Position numbers and translations under genes: made by a program | Part shown: one piece after another, positions 14,308-16,364 of the stretch | Layout of the letters: the number at the start of each line of letters is the position of its first letter | Numbering within the stretch: position 1 is the first letter of the stretch | Notes under the pieces: model-generated | The model's input: the letters and a program-made list of their open reading frames with translations, nothing else | Told to the model about the DNA's origin: nothing | The model's database searches: none | Source: DATKCN01 sp035513175 | Lineage (GTDB): Bacteria > Chloroflexota > Chloroflexia > Thermomicrobiales > CFX8 | Assembly (NCBI GenBank): GCA_035513175.1 | Contig: DATKCN010000331.1 | Location: forward strand, 1-16,364 | DNA length: 16,364 nt | Reading direction: 5' to 3'

Positions 14308-14339
14308 CCCCTCGGCCCACGGCCCTCATCCCTCGGCCC
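14308..14339 (-). repeat. 7-base-period repeat, inverted relative of the 9018 array
   Basis: Read on the minus strand it divides into GGGCCGA, GGGATGA, GGGCCGT, GGGCCGA and GGGG. The first two words are identical to those at 9018-9031. It sits 17 bases before the start of the DUF35 gene and leaves the ribosome site TAAGGAG free. Confidence 0.65.
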
Positions 14340-14356
14340 AGAGTAAGGAGACCCAC

Positions 14357-14770
14357 ATGGCCAACTACGTCAAGCCCCTGCCGCAGCCGGACCCTGTCAC
14401 CCAGCCGTTCTGGGACAGCGTCAAGGCGCACGCGATGAAGATCCAGCGCTGCAACGACACCGGGAAGTACTTCTTCTACCCGCGCGGCATGAGCCCGTTC
14501 ACCCTGTCCGACAACATCTCGTGGGAGCCGGTGTCGGGCAAGGGCACGCTGCACGCCTTCACCATCGTCTACAACCAGCGCGCTCCCGGCTTCGCCGACG
14601 AGGTGCCTTACGTCGTCGCGATGATCGATCTTGAGGAGGGTCCGCGCATGATGACCAACCTCATCGACGTACAGGCCGATCCCGAGCACGTCAAGATCGG
14701 CATGTCGGTCGAGGTCGTCTACGAGGACGTCACCGACGAGATCACTCTCCCGAAGTTCCGACCTGCATAA
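14357..14770 (+). CDS. DUF35 / OB-fold acyl-CoA-associated protein with degenerate zinc ribbon
   Basis: A 137-residue protein with DUF35 layout: an N-terminal helix with TQPFWDSVKAH, a rubredoxin-like ribbon region MKIQRCNDTGKYFFYPRG (27-44) and a C-terminal OB barrel (GKGTLHAFTIVY, YVVAMIDLEEG, VKIGMSVEVVYEDV). Typical members have CxxC...CxxC for zinc. Here only C32 remains, and the other ligand positions are T35, M45 and F48, so zinc binding is probably lost. DUF35 partners bind the CoA moiety and are needed for activity of Ltp2-type aldolases and related thiolase-like enzymes. Adjacency to the cysteine-less thiolase gene supports a two-protein complex. The start is ATG after TAAGGAG. It is the last gene of the plus-strand run. 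Confidence 0.88.
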   Translation: MANYVKPLPQPDPVTQPFWDSVKAHAMKIQRCNDTGKYFFYPRGMSPFTLSDNISWEPVSGKGTLHAFTIVYNQRAPGFADEVPYVVAMIDLEEGPRMMTNLIDVQADPEHVKIGMSVEVVYEDVTDEITLPKFRPA

Positions 14771-14797
14771 GGTCGAGCGCATCGGCTACCTCGCAAT

Positions 14798-14837
14798 CTC
14801 CCCCTCTCCGCGCCGGGGAGGGGGCCGGGGGGTGGGG
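14798..14837. repeat. REP-like palindrome between convergent genes (possible bidirectional terminator)
   Basis: CTCCCCCTCTCC and GGGGAGGGGG arms form a strong imperfect hairpin with the shared CCGGGGGGTG tail. It fills most of the 70-base gap between the DUF35 stop and the methyltransferase stop on the opposite strand, a typical place for a bidirectional 3'-end structure. Confidence 0.7.
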
Positions 14838-14840
14838 TTC

Positions 14841-15656
14841 TCAGCGCTTGCTCGCCCGAATCGAGAACAGGAACGGCAGCGACGGAAACTGCTCAGGCAG
14901 CTGCCACCAGCCCTCGCTGTCCTCATACATCAGCGGAACCATGCGCCACGAGCAGTAGGAGTACTCGCCGACATGCTCGATGGTGAGCCCGGCGTCGATC
15001 AGCGCCGTGATGACTTCGCCCAGCGGATGATTCCAGCTATGCGTCCGCTTGTTTGAGATACTGGCGCTCGCGTCCGCGTACGAGCCGTCCTGCTCGAGCG
15101 TCAGCGGGCTGCCGGTGACGAAGTACGGATACTTGATCACCAGGGCATCGGGATGCTCGTCGTCGAGCATCCACGTAGCCGGATGTCCATTGACGATCAC
15201 AAATCTGCCGCCCGGCTTGAGAAAGTGACCGACCACCCGCGCCCAGGCACGAATGTCCGGCAGCCACGTTATCGCCCCATGCGACGTGAACACGACATCG
15301 AACTGCGCGTCGAGGTTGTCCAGCAGATCGTAGACGTTCGACTCGACGAACGTCGCTGGTGTCTCCAACTCATCCGCCAGCGCCCGAGCAGTCGCGATGG
15401 CCGTCGGGGAAAAGTCCGCGCCGGTCGCTTGCGCGCCCATCCACGCCAGCCGCAGCGTGTCCATCCCGAAGTGGCATTGCAGGTGCAGGGCGGACTTGCC
15501 AGCGATGTCGCCGAGCTGTTCGCGCACGATGCTGTCCAGCTGCGTGCGGTCCCGCTTGAACCCTTCGAGGTTGTAAAACTCGGTCGTCGGATGCAGCGTC
15601 GCCATCTCGTCCCAATGCGCCCGGTTCTCGTCCATCTGCGTTCGGCTATCAGACAC
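14841..15656 (-). CDS. Class I SAM-dependent methyltransferase
   Basis: A 271-residue Rossmann-fold methyltransferase. ALHLQCHFGMDTLRLA (56-71) is motif I in the LxCHxGxDT form, GADFSPTAIATA (79-90) is the acidic-loop region, FDVVFTSHGAITWLPDI (119-135) is motif II, and FLKPGGRFVI is motif III. It would use S-adenosylmethionine to methylate a small molecule. The C-terminal half, rich in Trp and Tyr, probably forms the substrate cover. The start is GTG at 15656 with GGGGAG 6 bases upstream on the minus strand. It lies 53 bases after the LLM gene on the same strand, so both are probably one transcription unit convergent with the catabolic run. The substrate is unknown. Confidence 0.88.
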   Translation of the reverse strand: MSDSRTQMDENRAHWDEMATLHPTTEFYNLEGFKRDRTQLDSIVREQLGDIAGKSALHLQCHFGMDTLRLAWMGAQATGADFSPTAIATARALADELETPATFVESNVYDLLDNLDAQFDVVFTSHGAITWLPDIRAWARVVGHFLKPGGRFVIVNGHPATWMLDDEHPDALVIKYPYFVTGSPLTLEQDGSYADASASISNKRTHSWNHPLGEVITALIDAGLTIEHVGEYSYCSWRMVPLMYEDSEGWWQLPEQFPSLPFLFSIRASKR

Positions 15657-15698
15657 TCCGTGCTCCCCTGACTATTCGTTGTTCGGTGTTGGGCGAGT

Positions 15699-15720
15699 GC
15701 GATTCGCCGTTACGAATCGC
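15699..15720. repeat. Perfect 8-bp inverted repeat with a stop codon in its loop
   Basis: GCGATTCG and CGAATCGC flank the 6-base loop CCGTTA. On the minus strand the loop contains the TAA stop of the LLM gene (15712-15710), so the stem spans the end of that gene. No T-run follows. It could slow exonucleases or partly separate expression of the LLM and methyltransferase genes. Confidence 0.6.
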
Positions 15721-16364
15721 GGCCTCTCAGATTCCGAAGTCCCTCCAGCGCGGCCCAGTAACGAGGGTCCGGGTTGGCAGGATCGGCGGGCATGGCGAAC
15801 GAGATGGTGTCGATCAAACCCTCAAGGCGAGGGCGGATGGCGTCGACGATCGTGTCCCACGTGCCGGAGATGCAGAAGCCGTCCAGCACCTCGTCGGGCA
15901 CCGCCGTCGGCAGGTCATGCCAGCGGCTTTCCGCGATCAGGTCGCGCAAATTCGGGTTGATGTCCTGCCAGCCGTGGTGCTCCAGCACCGGCAAGTAGGT
16001 GCGCGTCGAGGCGTAGAACGCGATGCGGTAGCGCACATCCTCGCGCGCCTTGGCCACATCCTCCTCCGTCGCGCCCGTGGCGATGAACCCGGTACCGACA
16101 ACGTCGAAGTCGTCGAGCGAGCGCCCGGCCTTCGCCGCTCCCTCCCGCAGGCTCGGCCAGATCACGTCGCGCGTGTACTCGGGCGTCGAGAATGGATGCA
16201 CCCGCAACCCGTCACACAGCTCCCCGGCCAGTCGGATGTTGTATTGGTTGACGGCCGCGATGTGGATCTTCGGTGGCGCGTACTCCGATGGCGGCGGGCT
16301 GAACTCCGGCGTCATCAAGGTGAAAGAGTAGAATTTTCCCCGGTAGTTGAGTGGCGTCCCGTGC
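15710..16364 (-). CDS. LLM-class (probably F420-dependent) oxidoreductase, 5' end missing
   Basis: The minus-strand frame enters from the right edge and runs 217 codons to a TAA at 15712-15710. It starts within HGTPLNYRGKFYSFTLMTPE, the LxYxGxFYxFTLMxP pattern of LLM proteins, then PPKIHIAAVNQYNIRLAGEL and DGLRVHPFSTPEY, close to the TIGR03617 (MSMEG_2256-type) F420-dependent group as I recall it. An internal ATG at 16318 begins inside this conserved region and is not the start. Roughly the first 120-140 residues, including the first flavin-contact strands, are outside the window. The methyltransferase follows after 53 bases. The family is confident; F420 versus FMN use is not. Confidence 0.85.
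   Translation of the reverse strand, partial: HGTPLNYRGKFYSFTLMTPEFSPPPSEYAPPKIHIAAVNQYNIRLAGELCDGLRVHPFSTPEYTRDVIWPSLREGAAKAGRSLDDFDVVGTGFIATGATEEDVAKAREDVRYRIAFYASTRTYLPVLEHHGWQDINPNLRDLIAESRWHDLPTAVPDEVLDGFCISGTWDTIVDAIRPRLEGLIDTISFAMPADPANPDPRYWAALEGLRNLRGRDS

Noticed and set aside
14771..14840. A canonical rho-independent terminator
   Set aside because: The hairpin is strong but no T-run follows on either strand, so it is listed as a REP-like repeat with only a possible terminator role.

Overview
This is a high-GC bacterial window, about two thirds G+C by eye. It encodes what looks like a CoA-thioester catabolism locus, flanked by genes for flavin/F420-type luciferase-like (LLM) oxidoreductases. 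Strong AGGAG-type ribosome binding sites, several GTG or TTG starts, two LLM proteins, a paired acyl-CoA dehydrogenase set and G/C-rich palindromic intergenic repeats suggest Chloroflexota (Thermomicrobia-like) or, less likely, an actinobacterium. The phylum call is an inference and is not certain.

Layout. Positions 1-917 (minus strand) hold a 3'-truncated LLM oxidoreductase. It is divergent from a plus-strand group: a metallo-beta-lactamase-fold hydrolase (1149-2054), a small cupin (2245-2598) and a protein with apparent dimeric alpha/beta-barrel halves (2608-3246). A 511-base gene-free stretch (3247-3757) follows. It holds a near-perfect sigma-70-type promoter whose spacer carries an 18-base palindrome of SOS-box type, and a second candidate promoter closer to the next gene.

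Positions 3758-14770 are one long plus-strand run of eleven genes: two acyl-CoA dehydrogenase-like subunits, a MaoC-type hydratase, an ADP-forming-type acyl-CoA ligase, a metallophosphoesterase, SDR-1, DinB-1, SDR-2, DinB-2, a thiolase-like protein lacking the catalytic cysteines, and a DUF35/OB-fold protein that has lost most of its zinc ligands. Converging on this run are two minus-strand genes: a SAM-dependent methyltransferase (14841-15656) and, upstream of it, a second LLM oxidoreductase that runs off the right edge.

How the genes may work together (inference). The ligase would make or use an acyl-CoA. The two dehydrogenase subunits have complementary missing motifs and look like one obligate heteromer that would desaturate it. 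MaoC would hydrate the enoyl-CoA, and an MFE-2-like SDR would oxidise the 3-hydroxyacyl-CoA. The thiolase-like/DUF35 pair would perform the C-C bond step. The set resembles the steroid side-chain (igr / ChsE-ChsH-Ltp2) logic of mycobacteria, where an Ltp2/DUF35 pair is a retro-aldolase and not a thiolase. The substrate cannot be read from the sequence.

The gene junctions are unusual. Several contain REP-like C-rich/G-rich palindromes, one as an inverted doublet. Others contain short arrays with 7-base periodicity whose word differs from junction to junction.
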